A DNA stretch of 64,000 nucleotides from the NCBI GenBank assembly GCA_026770025.1, contig JAMXDE010000003.1, forward strand, positions 1,736,001-1,800,000, in the 5' to 3' direction. The DNA is from Craspedostauros australis. Lineage: Eukaryota > Bacillariophyta > Bacillariophyceae > Mastogloiales > Achnanthaceae. Positions 14,201 to 26,241 of this stretch are shown in pieces. The notes below the pieces were generated by a model that worked only from the letters and a program-made list of their open reading frames with translations, was not told the DNA's origin and searched no databases. Each line of letters starts with the position of its first letter. Position 1 is the stretch's first letter. Both the position numbers and the translations under genes were made by a program.

Positions 14201-17200
14201 TAGATTGTGAATTCGTTCAACAACTTCGACGACGACACGGGGATCGAGCCATTCTATGGCCAAACGACGAATCGTCCGAACAGTTTGACCGGCGGGTACA
14301 GCTATCATGGATACGAGAATCTGTACCTGGACATTCTGCTGCAATTGACAGCTGATCACGGCCATGACAGCGACGATGAAGATGGCGAAATGGATGTTGG
14401 ACTGTTCCAGCCCCTCAGTTGCAACCAGGCTCTCGACCAAGAACCCTGCCAACTGACATGGTCGGCGCTCTTTGGGAATGTCAAGGTTTTCGACAAAGAA
14501 GTGGTCATTCCGTGCGGTCTCTGTATCGTCCTCGACCACGTACCCGGCGATGCTCTCACACTCCTCGAAGGGCTTGATGTCCAGGGGAAACTTCAGATCT
14601 CGGACGGCATGATTATCACGATCAGGACCCCGTACGTTCGCGTCCAAGGCGAACTCGTCGTAGAGGCAACCCGGCAAATCACCGCGGCCCCTAACATCAA
14701 GATCGTCTTCACGAAGTCGCGCCCCGGCCTCTCCAGATTCCTTCCGGGCTTGGGAAACGAGCACGTATGTGGTTCCAACAGGTGCGATCCAGGCCAGAAG
14801 AGCATGGTCGTTGCTGGTGGCCAAGTCCGGATCAACGGGCTTCCATCCAATTTCAAGCCTTGGGTCCGGCTCGTCGACGTGAATGATGAACAAACGAGGC
14901 CTATGCTTGCCGAAGATCTGGGCCGCCAAAGCGATTCGTTGTGCTCTCCATTCTCCCCACTCCTCCGCGATACAATGGACTCCGCATCAACATCGTCCTT
15001 CCTTGGTTCGATTGGCGCGCAATACCGGTTCCAAGACTTCGCAATCGCAGTTGAGAATCGCTCCTCGAGTTATCACGGACCGCAGATAGACCTCAAGGAC
15101 ATCCGATCTTGCCTCTCTGCTGGTACATCATATCGCATGTCCTTCGTCCTCACCCTGAATAAGCACCAGAACGAAGGTCAGATGACGGATTGTGCTACGA
15201 GCCGACGCGGCGACGGCTGCTTCAAGGTAATTTTGGACCATCAGTCGGCCGATGGCCACTACGGTTCCGGAACAAAGTTCGTCGAATCTCCTTCGTGGCA
15301 CAATACCTACGGCGCGCAAATCATCGTTATCGCTGACATCCGATTTGACAGGGAAGAGATCGATGAGGACAATGTCTTCGCGGCTCTGCGATTCGCAGGC
15401 GTGGCCCCGGAAGTTGACATCGTTCTGTCCGACTTCACCTTGCTCCAAGCGCCGGAGCAGATCTGCGCCAGCACATCATGCGACGATTTAATCGCATGCA
15501 ATGGAGACGGGAGTCTGGGCAGTAGCGACCCGGCTCTGGTGCCATTCGAAAAGACCACAGCAAACGATAACGTCGCCATTTCTGTGTTCCGAGACGACGA
15601 TGATGAAGATTTCTGGAGAGTGGAACGATTTGGTGATTCCAACCTCTCGATATCAGGCCTTGCTTGGACTATCCTGTCCGACTGCATTGTGCCGCATGCG
15701 GTCTATCGATTCCGCATGCGCTTCCGAGTCCACCCAAACGACATAGAACCTGATCCAGTCGCAATGAGCGTCTATATCCGATCCCATCGGCCGGGGCGAG
15801 ATACAAAGATGCGAATCGGCACATGTCCGCCAAGCAATCGCGAATGGGTTTCCTGTGACTTCTCGTTCGCCATGTCAGACGATCTGGCCGGTGAGGACGT
15901 GGAATTCACTAGGATCTTTCTGGAAACCGTTGATGCAACAACAGTGATGTACGACATCGACGACATCTCCGTCACGTACGAACGAATGGACGGACCTGTC
16001 TCCTCCATCTGGGTAGAGGAAGTCGGTTGGAACAGTGGTTCGGAAATCCTCATCACATCCCACTCGTCGAAGTGGGATGGAGATCAGGTGCGGCACATCG
16101 ACAGCGTCGAGCGGGGCATCAGAAGCGGGCTGACGTTGATCAACTTGGATTCTCCCATCGTTCGACCAACCACAACAACTGACTCGATTCAGCACGGAAT
16201 AGAAGTGGCACTGCTGAGTCGGAATGTTGTCCTTGAAGGTGAGATGGAGACGAGTGAGATTGGCAACGTCGGTAGTGAAAATGGAGCCATCGGGGGATAC
16301 CTCTCCATCTACCGCACTCCTTTGTTGGATCAACAAATCTCCGGAGTTGAATTCCGTCGATTTGGGCAGGCCGGACTTGCTGGAAGGCATGTAAGTAGCT
16401 CAATGAGTGTATGCCGCGTATGTTGCTCTTCGTGGACTCTTGGTCTGAGATGTCCATACGTACTACGTACGGATATGTGTACGTATGTGGAAAGGCTGAT
16501 CTCTTTCACTTTTGCCATCCTAGCATGCACTTGATACCTCCACGTCTCCCTTTCTTCGCATCCACCGACGCTCATCCATCCAGTTTCTTTGGTCTTTACC
16601 ATCCACCAATCGACGTCGATCATGACCATTGCTTTGTTTCGTTTTTCTTTTCTTTGGTCTGGTGAAACCTCTCCACCGATTCCCTATTCATGTTTTCCAA
16701 CTTCTCAGCCACTTACTTTCGACCGATGCGGCGACGTCAGTGGATCTCTCATCAAAGGCAACGTCATCCGCGGATCGTATCAACGCTGTGTCGTTCTTGT
16801 TGAAACGGCTGGCACCACGGTCGATGGAAACATTGGCTACGACACCCCAGGCCATTGCATCGACTTGCGAGGTGATAGTACAACAGGCAATGCCATTTCT
16901 GGGAACCTTGTCGCACGGACTCGAAGCTTAGATGAGTCGCCTTCGGTCAGCAAGGGCATCATCGACTCGGAGGATGTGCCTGCAAGCTTTCACGGCACTC
17001 ATTGGAGCAATTCGTGGACTGGCAATGTCGCAGCAGGATCTTCGGGGTATGGATTTATGCTTGAGAATCGCAGCGGAGGCGCAGGTACCGGTAATGGATC
17101 GCAAAGCTTGGAGGGCGGGGAGATCGATGGCAGCGCCATCATTGCCAAACGGCATGTTTACGATGGATGCGTGGCACACAGCAACAATCTGGTGAGTTTG

Positions 17201-18304
17201 CTGAAGCTGTCGCGCTCGTACTTCAAAAAGTGTCTGCTGCGTAATCTTGGGCAACATCGATGAAGCATTGCCTTCTCTCACCTTCTCACGTTTGTTCATC
17301 GTTGCCACTGTCGCTGCCCTCGTTTGCTAACTTGCTCGTTTGCGTGATTGTTCGAATTGCAGGCCGGTTTCCGTTTTGAGGGTTCGGAGATCCGTGATGA
17401 TACCGACGACTTCTCTGGTGGTGACATTGAGCAACGGCGGCTGCGACTGCATGGATGCCGTGCATTTCTCAATACGGGGCCAGGATTGTCGATGTTTTAC
17501 CATGATTCGATCGCAGTGCAGTTCTCGTACTTCTCTGACAACCACCATCATGTGGAGATTGAGCTGTCTCGCGATGTGTCTCTGGAGCGCTGTGATCTTG
17601 TGTCTGTGTCTGAAATCGCGACATCAACTGGGCAGGTCCAGAGCGGGTTCGATTCGGTCTGCCAGCGGAATCCCAACGCACTCATCAGTGCAGTGAAAAT
17701 CAAGCAAGTGGACGCTGTTGACGGAGAGGCTGCCGCAAGCGCGTCGTCATCTGGGGCATCCATTGTTCACGTGGTGAACACAACCATGACCAATTACCAC
17801 GCCTTGCCATCATCAGCCGTATCGATCCAGTGCACCAGCGTCCCGTTCGTGGCTGATAGCCAACCAACGAAGCGCAAGCTCGATGTTGAAGTATCATTCG
17901 ATGCGTTTCAAATGAGCAAAGGCGGGCGGATCCGTTCTCTGCCATGTGCTTACTGTCCCGACCGTGACGGTAGCACCTGTTTCGACGCGGCTGTGCAATA
18001 CACAACAAGCGATACCAGGGTCCAAGCTGTTGTACCAACCGTTCCAATGAACCGATTCTTGACCGCGTCATCGTCCCTCGGTTCGCCAATGCCGGAATCA
18101 AGCACCATGTTCAATGACAACCACTCGAGGTTGTCCTCTCTATCGGGAGAGATCAACATCAACTTCATTGTCCAGGCGGAGCGTGTTGATGCGACATCAC
18201 TCTTCCCCGTGGACTTCAAGATGAACCCGAGAACAACCACGAACGGATCCACGATGGCAACACAAAAAATGGAGTACCGCTTCCACGATCTTGACATCCA
18301 ATGA
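11292..18304 (+). CDS. Secreted multidomain protein: GH99-like x2, G8, two CBM-like modules, CEMIP/PKHD1-type beta-helix
   Basis: Exons 11292-12087, 12463-13940, 14204-16390, 16709-17191, 17363-18304 join in phase to 1961 residues. The start is the first ATG and gives a signal peptide (leucine-rich core at about 25-40). GH99-like domain 1, about 73-405: GAYYYPW near the start and NEWHEDTQIEP near the end, keeping both glutamates (E366, E369) that match the catalytic pair of GH99 endo-alpha-mannosidases. GH99-like domain 2, about 458-804: YYPW is kept but the motif is NNFDDDTGIEP, so both glutamates are gone. Then a G8 domain (about 840-930), two beta-sandwich CBM4/9-like modules (about 1020-1178, 1198-1353), and a parallel beta-helix (about 1354-1961) opening with the CEMIP/PKHD1 hallmarks 'GWNSGSEILI' and 'EVALLSRNVVLEGE'. 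A role in binding or cutting extracellular or cell-wall glycans is inferred; the substrate is unknown. Confidence 0.85.
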
Positions 18305-18421
18305 GGGCGACACCAAAATGGCCGCCCCGCCTTGCGCAAGTGCTCGTAGATCGAGAATATCTGCAGATCGCGTCGTGGTACCATAACGATTCAAGAGTCT
18401 GTTGAAATTCATTCATCAAGT

Positions 18422-21400
18422 TTATAGCTGCAACGGCTTGTTGTTCTCGCCCCAGAATGAGAGCTTGCCTTCCAATCGGATTTCTTTGCTGAGGGTGACT
18501 CGGGATGCCTTGTTCGTGTCTACGAGCCCGTCCAACTGGTTGGCCTCAAATGCTTTCACACCCTTGTTCGCCCACAACGTCAAGTGAGCAAAGTCATTTT
18601 CGGATTGCGGAACCGTCCGCCCATCCTCCAGCGTGTTTGGAAGTGTTACAGCAAACGCAGCGACGCGTGAATTCCAAAGCAACGAGGCGAGGACGATTGG
18701 GATGCTCGCGTCGTTGAGGTGAGAGAACGTTTCCACCATTTGCGAAGGGGTGCTGCGCGATTTGTGTGCCATGGTGATGTGCGTGCTCCCGATGAAACGA
18801 CTGTCCCTCTTCAGCATCTTTTCGAAGTTCTCAGGTTTCGGCTTGCTCCCGAAGACCATCTTGAAGAATTCTGTCACACCCTCGTCATCGTTGTCTTTCA
18901 ACGCTGCATGGATGGCAGCCTTGGGGATATCGATGGAGACGAGCTTCATGCGGGCGTAGATGGCGATCCTCGGTTGGTCCACCGACGGCATTGAGAAATC
19001 AGTACCCGCAGCACCCTTCGGATGAGAGACAGTCTTGACACGAGCGATGCATTGGTCGAGGAAGGCGTCTCGTGCGGTGGTCTCCGATACGGTGAGGGAG
19101 GAGATATACGGTGCATGGGTCTCCATCGCCTTGCGGAGCTTCTTCTCCATCGCCTGGATCGGAGCATCCTTTTCTTTCACTCGTTGCCTTTTCAAATCAT
19201 AGCCGTACTGTGGAGCGCAACAGCGTGCGTTCGCAAGGAGATGAAATAGCATGACATTGCCCCGGAAGATCAAGTGGGACCGAGATGGGAAGAATGGAGG
19301 GATGGGTGTGGCGAAACCATGTGTCAGGGATACAAATCGTATTGTTCGTGAGAGATGAGGTGAACGGTGAAAGATGAACGCGCGTTCAGGTGCTTGTCGT
19401 ACTCGTATGGTACGAGTAGATACACGTACGTAAGCATCATGCCGTGCTCAAGGCGAGGCTCACTGGACGGACTTCTTTCACGTTCGCAAAGTCATCGCTG
19501 ACTTACCTGAAGTTGGATGGCATCAGTCAAGACTTGTTCCAGGTCTTCTGGCATCGGCGGAAGACTTGACGACCTGAAGAATGGGAGGACGATTGGATCC
19601 ATCATGTCCAAGGCCCCTGTGTGAACAAGCTTTGAGTGTAGGGAATGACGCATCTCGTCTGCTGAAATATCACGGTAGAAAGAATAAAAGAGAGCAACGA
19701 CCATGCACGCATGAGACAGGCCACTGTCCAGGTTGCCAGGGTGGCTGGATGGCTTGCGCTGGGATACCCGCATCATGCAAACGGCGAGGTAGTGCAATGA
19801 GAACGGGTAGAAGTGGGGAACTCCATCGCGGAAAGATCCATTCGGATTCCTTGCACCTTCGAAGACCGTCGTCTCAAGCGCAGCAGTATCGGGGAAGACG
19901 GGGACTGGGTATCCGTTGGAAATTCCGCATTGCTTTCCGACATTCTCCCACGCCGATGGCGGGATGTTTTTGTCAACTAAGATGACTGATGACCCAGCCT
20001 TCTTGCCCTCCTTTTCCATCGTCTTCCAAAAGTTTTTGCCAAGATCATCCCCGACGAGGACCTTCACTTTGCGATCTTCCTCGTTTGCTGCCAACCTTTT
20101 CTCCAGCAAGGACAACGTTTCAGGACGCAGCATCGTTGATTTGCCGCAGCCTGGAATGCCTGGAATGAACACCGTAATCCCAGAATCGCCGTTTGGTTGC
20201 CCGTCGTCTTCAACCGACGCTGGTGCATTCTGCGCCGCTGCTTGGATCTTCTCTACGAGCACCTTCACGAGGTCTCCGTCGGTGTACTGCTGACCATGCG
20301 TGCCAGCGTCATCGATATCGGTATGAGCATCAGTATCCTTTCTGCCATCGATCGATGCGGCGGCAACCTCGACATGATTGAAGCCCTTCCAAAAGGACGC
20401 CAGCGACAGGAGTTTCCTACTTTCGTTGGTGTTCCCGACTTGCTGTAGGATCGTCGCCTTGTCGCAACCGACAAGAATCACGATGCTGTAATCTTTCACG
20501 CTGCGGAGGAACTTCTTGACTTGCTTGTTGGCACCTGCGACTGTCGTATGGCAAATGGCGCCGGTCTTCTTCTCTTCCTTAGATGCCGCTGAGCATTGCA
20601 TGATTTGTGCATTGCCATTGATGCACTTGCCAAGTGCGCGTGCGTGGGCTGCTGCCAGCTCATCCTCCAAGGCGACAACGATGACGATTCCTGGAAAGAT
20701 CATGCTTGGCTCTTTGGCAAAAGTCTGACCTTGTTCGTAGAGGTGGGTGAAATGGATCAGGTGCTTCAAGTACGCTCCGGAAGTTAATGGGGGGAGTTGC
20801 ACTTGATCGTTCGCGCTGGTTGCATTGTCATCATCACCGTTGTTGTTTTCCATGCTGCTAACGATGCTGATGCCCAACGTGCGATCAACGTTTGGGGAGT
20901 GGTTGACGTTGTCTTTCTTCTTCAACTTTCGCTTCTTGTTTGGCTTGCGCTTTGCCTCATTTTGCCGCAGCTGGGCGAGGGCGTAGTATGCCCACTGTCG
21001 AAAGAATGGCATCCATTTGTTTTGGGAGGGCTTGGAGATTCCCCACCGCGTCATCAATCGCTTTGCCGCACCCTGGAAGGCCTCAGGGCCCTGTCCTTCT
21101 TGCGTCACGAGGTGGAGATTGTTGCGACAAATAAATGTTCGGACCATGTACGGGAGGAGCTTCATTTTGAGCATGAGAATGTTGCTCCCATCATCGCCAG
21201 CATTTGTGTTAGTGCCGTACTTGCGATTTCCAGTCTTTACGATAGTCTGGCTGCTGAGGTTGTTGCCGTCGCTTGCGCCACTGCTGTCGGTGCCGGTATG
21301 GTTGGAATGAGCTTCAGCACTTTGAAACTCGATGCAAAATCCTCGAAAGAGTTGCATGCACTGCGGCGTTTTTTCCTTTTGGAATTTGTAGAATGTTTGA

Positions 21401-22860
21401 TCGTGCAAGACATGAATTGTGCACAGCCATCGCTCGGATACAGCCTCGCTCCTACGAGTATGTTTGTGGGTGCCATGCTGGTCATTGCCGTTGGTCGTAA
21501 CCGTTCTCTTGCTGACCTTTTCTTGGACGATGGAGTAATTGACTGGTCGTTTGAGAGCTGTCAAGAGGTTGACGAGGTTGGCAATGCGTTTGGTTTCAGC
21601 ATCGGATGTTGGTGCAGTGGCAAGGTCTTTGATGAGCTTGGCAAAGTTGATTTGTTTGGTTCCGAGCTTGTCCGTTGTTCGTCTTGGCTCTTGTGAATTG
21701 GACGATTGCAATGCTTGCTTCAGACTTTTTTCAAAGGCTGGTGGCACGCCGATTGCCTTGGACGGGGCGGATTCATGAAGGAGCTTCCGGATGTCTACGG
21801 TGAGAACACCGGACTTGACGGTGTTGGGAAGGCTCGCGAAGCACGGTGGCAAATCGGGCGGGATCATCCGCAAGTATCTGTTGGCTGTATCCGCCAAGGC
21901 ATCGAGTTTCGCGTGAACGGCATCTGCTTTTGATGCATCGGTGTATGGCACGTATCGAATGATAATGCCCTCGAGAATGTCGCCCTGGAAGACATGGTGA
22001 GGGTACATGCTGGCAATATGCACAGAGCTGATGGACTTATCGGACAAGGCCGTGACGAGGATGTTGGCGGTGCCCGTCTCTTGTGCCGATGCGTAGAGCC
22101 TGAAGAGGGCATGTGCACCGTCGCTAGTGGACACCATCCAGGTATCATTATGAGGCAATCGGAATCTCTGCGCAAACTCGATGACCTCATTCGTGGAGTA
22201 GAATCGTTCGGCGTCGCGGTCGGCGATTGCCGTGAGCATGACGAAATCGCGGTGCGGGATGTCGCCATGGTCGCCCAGCACCGCCGTGACGACCTCGAAA
22301 GCGAGCGTGAGCCGGTTCGTCTCAAGAAACTCGCTGCATTCTTGGTAGTGTTGCTCCAGCTGATCTGCGCTCGTGCTCGCGTCTGCACTCGGAAGTGCAG
22401 AAGGGTCTGTACTGGCATCGGCATCGGCCTCGGCCACGGGATGATCATCTCTCCATGCACGGAAGAAATGCTGGCGAAGGAGGATCTCGGCGACATGGCA
22501 GAACGCGTTGTCCATGGCATTCTTGCTGTAGAATCTTTGACCGCCGCTCCACAGGATGAGCGACCCTGAGTGCTTGAGCGTGACCTCGAGGTATCCTAGA
22601 TGACCGTTGACTTTCTCCATCATCTCCTTGCGAATGAGCTGATTGGTGCGACTTTCGTTGTCGAATTTCGGATAGAAGACGGCTTCGCTGCGCAATCGGG
22701 TGATGGGCGACGGGATCATACTGCCGATCTTGCCTTTGTCTGGCATCTTGGCATCACCAGTGTGGCTGGCATCATTCGCGTCTGTGATAGCGTTGGTATC
22801 TTTGGCATCCTTGTCGTTTGATTTGCCGTTTGATTTGGCTTTGGCTGTGGACTTCCCCAT
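18422..22860 (-). CDS. Plant-type tri-functional tRNA ligase (ligase, kinase, cyclic phosphodiesterase)
   Basis: Two exons, 22860-19507 and 19207-18422 (intron 19208-19506, GT..AG, in phase), giving 1379 residues. The N-terminal adenylyltransferase domain (about 60-640) carries HSGSLILWSGG then SKNAMDNAF (K113 is the candidate AMP-accepting lysine) and FEVVTAVLGDHGDIP (about 190), a signature of plant RNL. The kinase domain has P-loop GIPGCGKST (901-909) and an HPGNLD segment. The C-terminal 2H phosphodiesterase has both HxT motifs, HIT (H1261) and HLT (H1326). The enzyme heals and seals 2',3'-cyclic phosphate and 5'-OH ends after tRNA splicing, and in plants and fungi also the unconventional splicing of the ER-stress mRNA. 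It is longer than plant RNL (about 1100) owing to Asn/Asp/Ser-rich inserts. Divergent from the GT49 gene. Confidence 0.9.
19400..19418. repeat. TACTCGTA inverted repeat inside the tRNA-ligase intron
   Basis: TACTCGTA (19400-19407), TGG, TACGAGTA (19411-19418): a perfect 8-bp stem with a 3-nt loop. The same core recurs in the hairpin at 39888-39917. Confidence 0.75.
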
Positions 22861-23718
22861 GATGCTGGATGATGTAAGTGTTATAGGATATACTATAATG
22901 TTATATTATAATACTTGGGATTGGCTGTACGTTGAGTGATGTCGAACGTACTCGTACGTACGGTATCAAGAGGTATAGTACTGCTGCTGCTGCTGTCGCT
23001 TTCGTTGTTGATGCTGGCTCTGTGTTGTGTTGTGAGAAGAGTTCTCCACATCTCTCTGTTGAATTGTCGTTGTGTTGCGGTTGTGGGGACCACACAACTA
23101 CTCGACTAAACCGGAACCCAAATCGCTTCACCCCCAGACGTGGATTTCGTCGCATCGACAACATTCGTTTGCGCTTGTTGGGAGGCTGTTGATTCGACTG
23201 TATCGTTTCCAAACGTGCCATGCCTAAAGAGCGCGACTGATCCAATCGCGAAACAAGACGGATGGATCCACCATGACTGCAGAAAGTTGAGTCGTGGAGT
23301 ACTTGTTCTCGGCAGCCAGGTTGGAGGCCACACGACGGCTTCGACACAGACACACACACGCATGTGCGCACAAAGGGGAGAAAAGGAGAGAGACGACGAA
23401 CGGGCCCAGCGCAACAAAGTCCATTCAATTCCAATCCACCGTTTGCATCTCTATCGGCATCAACAACAACAACAACTTCATCCATGTTCCTGTGACAGAG
23501 GATTATCGTTGAGTGACTTGGAACGGCGTGGTTGCTGGTGCATATTATTATATTATATAGTATACTCAGTAGAACTATATATACAATATCCAACTGCACT
23601 CAGCTTGACTGTGTTCGTGCGAATACGACTCGAAGAGAACTTGCGTTCCGCCTGAGGAGTCACTTGCATTCCGCCGCATCATACTCGTACCAGTCGGCGC
23701 CATCCCAGGATCCGGAAG
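22861..23718. other. Intergenic region of a divergent gene pair
   Basis: The common upstream region of the tRNA ligase (-) and the GT49 gene (+). AT-rich TATA-like tracts lie near both ends (about 22870-22915 and 23548-23595). The long minus-strand open frame here lacks any protein-like features. Confidence 0.6.
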
Positions 23719-25992
23719 ATGCCGCTTTTACCACATCGACGTCGGAAGGCCTCCCCGCAACCGGAGCAGCGGCAGCAGCAGCTTCAACCGCAATCAAAGC
23801 CAATGTCAAAATCAATGTCAAAGTCGATATCACAGTCGCAGTCGCAGTCGCAATCCCGGCCCAGATCCCGAAGGCATGACTCCGAGAAGCCCCAGCGACA
23901 GGCCTCGACATCATCCACAGCATCAATCCCAACGTCGATGCCAGCATCGGCTGCCATGTCTTCGTCCGTGCCCTCCTCGCTTTCGGCGATGAACGATCAC
24001 GGCAACTCTTCGTCAAGGCATGCCGCCTCCCACGGTCTGCTGACGAGCGTCGGTTCCTACATGAGATCCGCGAAGAACACAATCTCGCGGTCGTTGCAAC
24101 GGGGGGATCCACGCAGGATTGGAAACGCGAGCGATACGCTCCTGCCCACCACGTTCAGCGCAGCTCCATCTCCGTCGAAACCCAACTCCAGCTCGATGAT
24201 GAGGGGCCATCACCGAACCACCTCGTTCCCTGCGAACAGCACGAACCATGCCAGATCCAATACCTGCAACAGCTTCCTCATGGGCGGCAACTTCTATCCT
24301 GGCAAAGACAAGAAACGACGGCACATGCGACGCCGCACGTTGTGGTATCGAGTCTTCCTCAGCTCGCCGGTTCGCAAGACCATCACAATCCTTGTCACCA
24401 TCTACGTGCTCATCTATCACATCCTCCTGCCGACGGTCAACTACCTTCTGGACATTGGCAAGACTCTCACCAGAGAGCGCCATCATCAGCTCACCAGCGA
24501 TTGGCTGCACCATGAGAAAGACATCCATGTGCCGTCCATCCTCAAACAGCAAGGCGAGGCCATCGAAGTGGCTGCTGCGAGAGCATTGTCGGCGATGCAT
24601 CGACACCGAGGCACCAATGACCCCACCTCGCTATTCTCCAGACGCTCCAGCATACTCGAGGCAATCGTTCCCGAATGGTACCATCGCAACGACGACAGCA
24701 CAGCTGGTTCATCGGTGTCATCCCAAGGTGCTCACATAGATGGTGCCAACGGCCAATCAAAAGATCAGCAACGCAAAACACAGCAGCAGCAGCAATATCG
24801 TGACGTGTACAACAACCATACCCGGATATCTGTGGTGATCGGGCATGATCTCAAGCACCGGAGTCTGCAACGAGATAACTTGCACATCCGCGATGAGCGT
24901 TCCTCTTGTCCTGCTCCTGCCACTGCCACAGTTGCAACATCGAAGCAAAACTTCCAGACAACAATGGTGATACAGACAACCTTGAGCCGATTATGGATCC
25001 TCGAGGAGACATGCCAACGATGGGGCGGCCCGATCGTCGTCGTCGTGTTCATACCGTATGAAAAGACTGTCACCGCGAAGGATGACATTCAACACATGGC
25101 CGACGAATCCATTTGTCCAAACGCAAGATTCGTCCATTATCAGGGAACGCCGGAGGAATCTGCAGCCAAGCACTACCCCATCAATCGTTTGCGCAACGTC
25201 GGTCTAGACCGAGTGGCAACGTCGCATGTTCTCGTCGTCGATGTGGATCTGGTGCCCTCCAATGATCTGTATGACTTGATCGCAGCGGTTCTTCCAACCT
25301 TGCCGAATGGCGAAAATCAGCAGGGCGGCGAAGATCACCACATCCCCACTCGAACCACGGTCGTCGTCCCGGCATTCGAGCGCATTCCTCCAAAGCCATG
25401 TCAATCCAACACGGAATGCGAATCATACCTCAAGTCAAACAGTGCCTTCTTGCCACAAACCTTCGACGAGCTGAAGAACTGCGTCGACGACAAAGAGTGC
25501 GCCATTTTCCAGAGTTCCAACAACTGGGAAGGACATTCCACGACCAATTCGGCCAGTTGGCTGAAGAAAGAGTGGTACCAAGGCGAATCTCAGGAGCTTC
25601 GCGTCATCCCGTGCTTTCACACGGCACGGTACGAACCATACCTCGTCGTTCCATGGTGTGGATCTACACCAACGTCAGTTTCAGCGTCGGCGTCAGTTCG
25701 TACACCGTACTATGATGAACGATTCCACGGATACGGCAAAAACAAAATCGAATTGGTCTCGCACCTGCGAGTCATGGGCTATCAGTTCCGAATCTTGCCG
25801 CAAGGCTTCGTCGTGCACAATCCACACTTGGAATCCAACATCAAGGAGGAATGGAAGGACCAGCAAGGCTCCAATTTGCATGCGCAGATGGACAAGATGT
25901 ACATGGCCTTCCTGAAGGATCTGAAGGGGAAGTACACCGCCAACATTGAGCTGCAGGAGCAATTGATCGTTCCGATCTGTGACAGGCAATGA
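23719..25992 (+). CDS. GT49 (LARGE/B4GAT1-like) glycosyltransferase, type II membrane protein
   Basis: Single exon, 757 residues. A long cytosolic N-terminal part rich in Gln/Ser/Arg (SQSQSQSQ repeats at about 34-50) precedes one membrane span (about 219-243, KTITILVTIYVLIYHILL). The lumenal catalytic domain starts about residue 405: TLSRLWILEETCQRWGGPI, then the metal-binding DxD in LVVDVDLVPSNDLYD (about 508), and the C-terminal family block YDERFHGYGKNK (about 664) followed by LPQGFVVHNPH. These are the landmarks of the second (beta-glucuronyltransferase) domain of LARGE and of B4GAT1, so it probably transfers a sugar from a UDP donor in the Golgi. The exact donor and acceptor cannot be read from sequence. 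Convergent with COQ10. Confidence 0.85.
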   Translation: MPLLPHRRRKASPQPEQRQQQLQPQSKPMSKSMSKSISQSQSQSQSRPRSRRHDSEKPQRQASTSSTASIPTSMPASAAMSSSVPSSLSAMNDHGNSSSRHAASHGLLTSVGSYMRSAKNTISRSLQRGDPRRIGNASDTLLPTTFSAAPSPSKPNSSSMMRGHHRTTSFPANSTNHARSNTCNSFLMGGNFYPGKDKKRRHMRRRTLWYRVFLSSPVRKTITILVTIYVLIYHILLPTVNYLLDIGKTLTRERHHQLTSDWLHHEKDIHVPSILKQQGEAIEVAAARALSAMHRHRGTNDPTSLFSRRSSILEAIVPEWYHRNDDSTAGSSVSSQGAHIDGANGQSKDQQRKTQQQQQYRDVYNNHTRISVVIGHDLKHRSLQRDNLHIRDERSSCPAPATATVATSKQNFQTTMVIQTTLSRLWILEETCQRWGGPIVVVVFIPYEKTVTAKDDIQHMADESICPNARFVHYQGTPEESAAKHYPINRLRNVGLDRVATSHVLVVDVDLVPSNDLYDLIAAVLPTLPNGENQQGGEDHHIPTRTTVVVPAFERIPPKPCQSNTECESYLKSNSAFLPQTFDELKNCVDDKECAIFQSSNNWEGHSTTNSASWLKKEWYQGESQELRVIPCFHTARYEPYLVVPWCGSTPTSVSASASVRTPYYDERFHGYGKNKIELVSHLRVMGYQFRILPQGFVVHNPHLESNIKEEWKDQQGSNLHAQMDKMYMAFLKDLKGKYTANIELQEQLIVPICDRQ

Positions 25993-26241
25993 AAAAGATC
26001 CCATCAGAATTTTGCATGAACGTTGGTGCTCCTGCTTGTGTAGACGCTACTCCTGTGGTGCTTGTGGAGCATATTAGGACAGCATGGTATGGCATGATCA
26101 CATGGCATTGCATTGCATTGATAGACTACTCGGAATTGAAGCAGAAGATACGCCGTCGTGGTTGTGTCGTTCACATTACGTATGATATGTTGTTGGGGTG
26201 TTGTTCCTTCGTCTTTTCCAGTGCAAGCATTGCAGCTGCCA

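Noticed and set aside
20797..21696. A 299-codon plus-strand open frame
   Set aside because: Antisense shadow of the tRNA-ligase exon; hydrophobic bias comes from reversed Lys/Asn codons.
22901..23599. A 232-codon minus-strand open frame between the tRNA ligase and GT49 genes
   Set aside because: Composition is not protein-like, and it covers the divergent promoters.
23719..23890. Repeats in the N-terminal coding part of GT49
   Set aside because: In-frame SQ codon repeats, not a separate repeat element.
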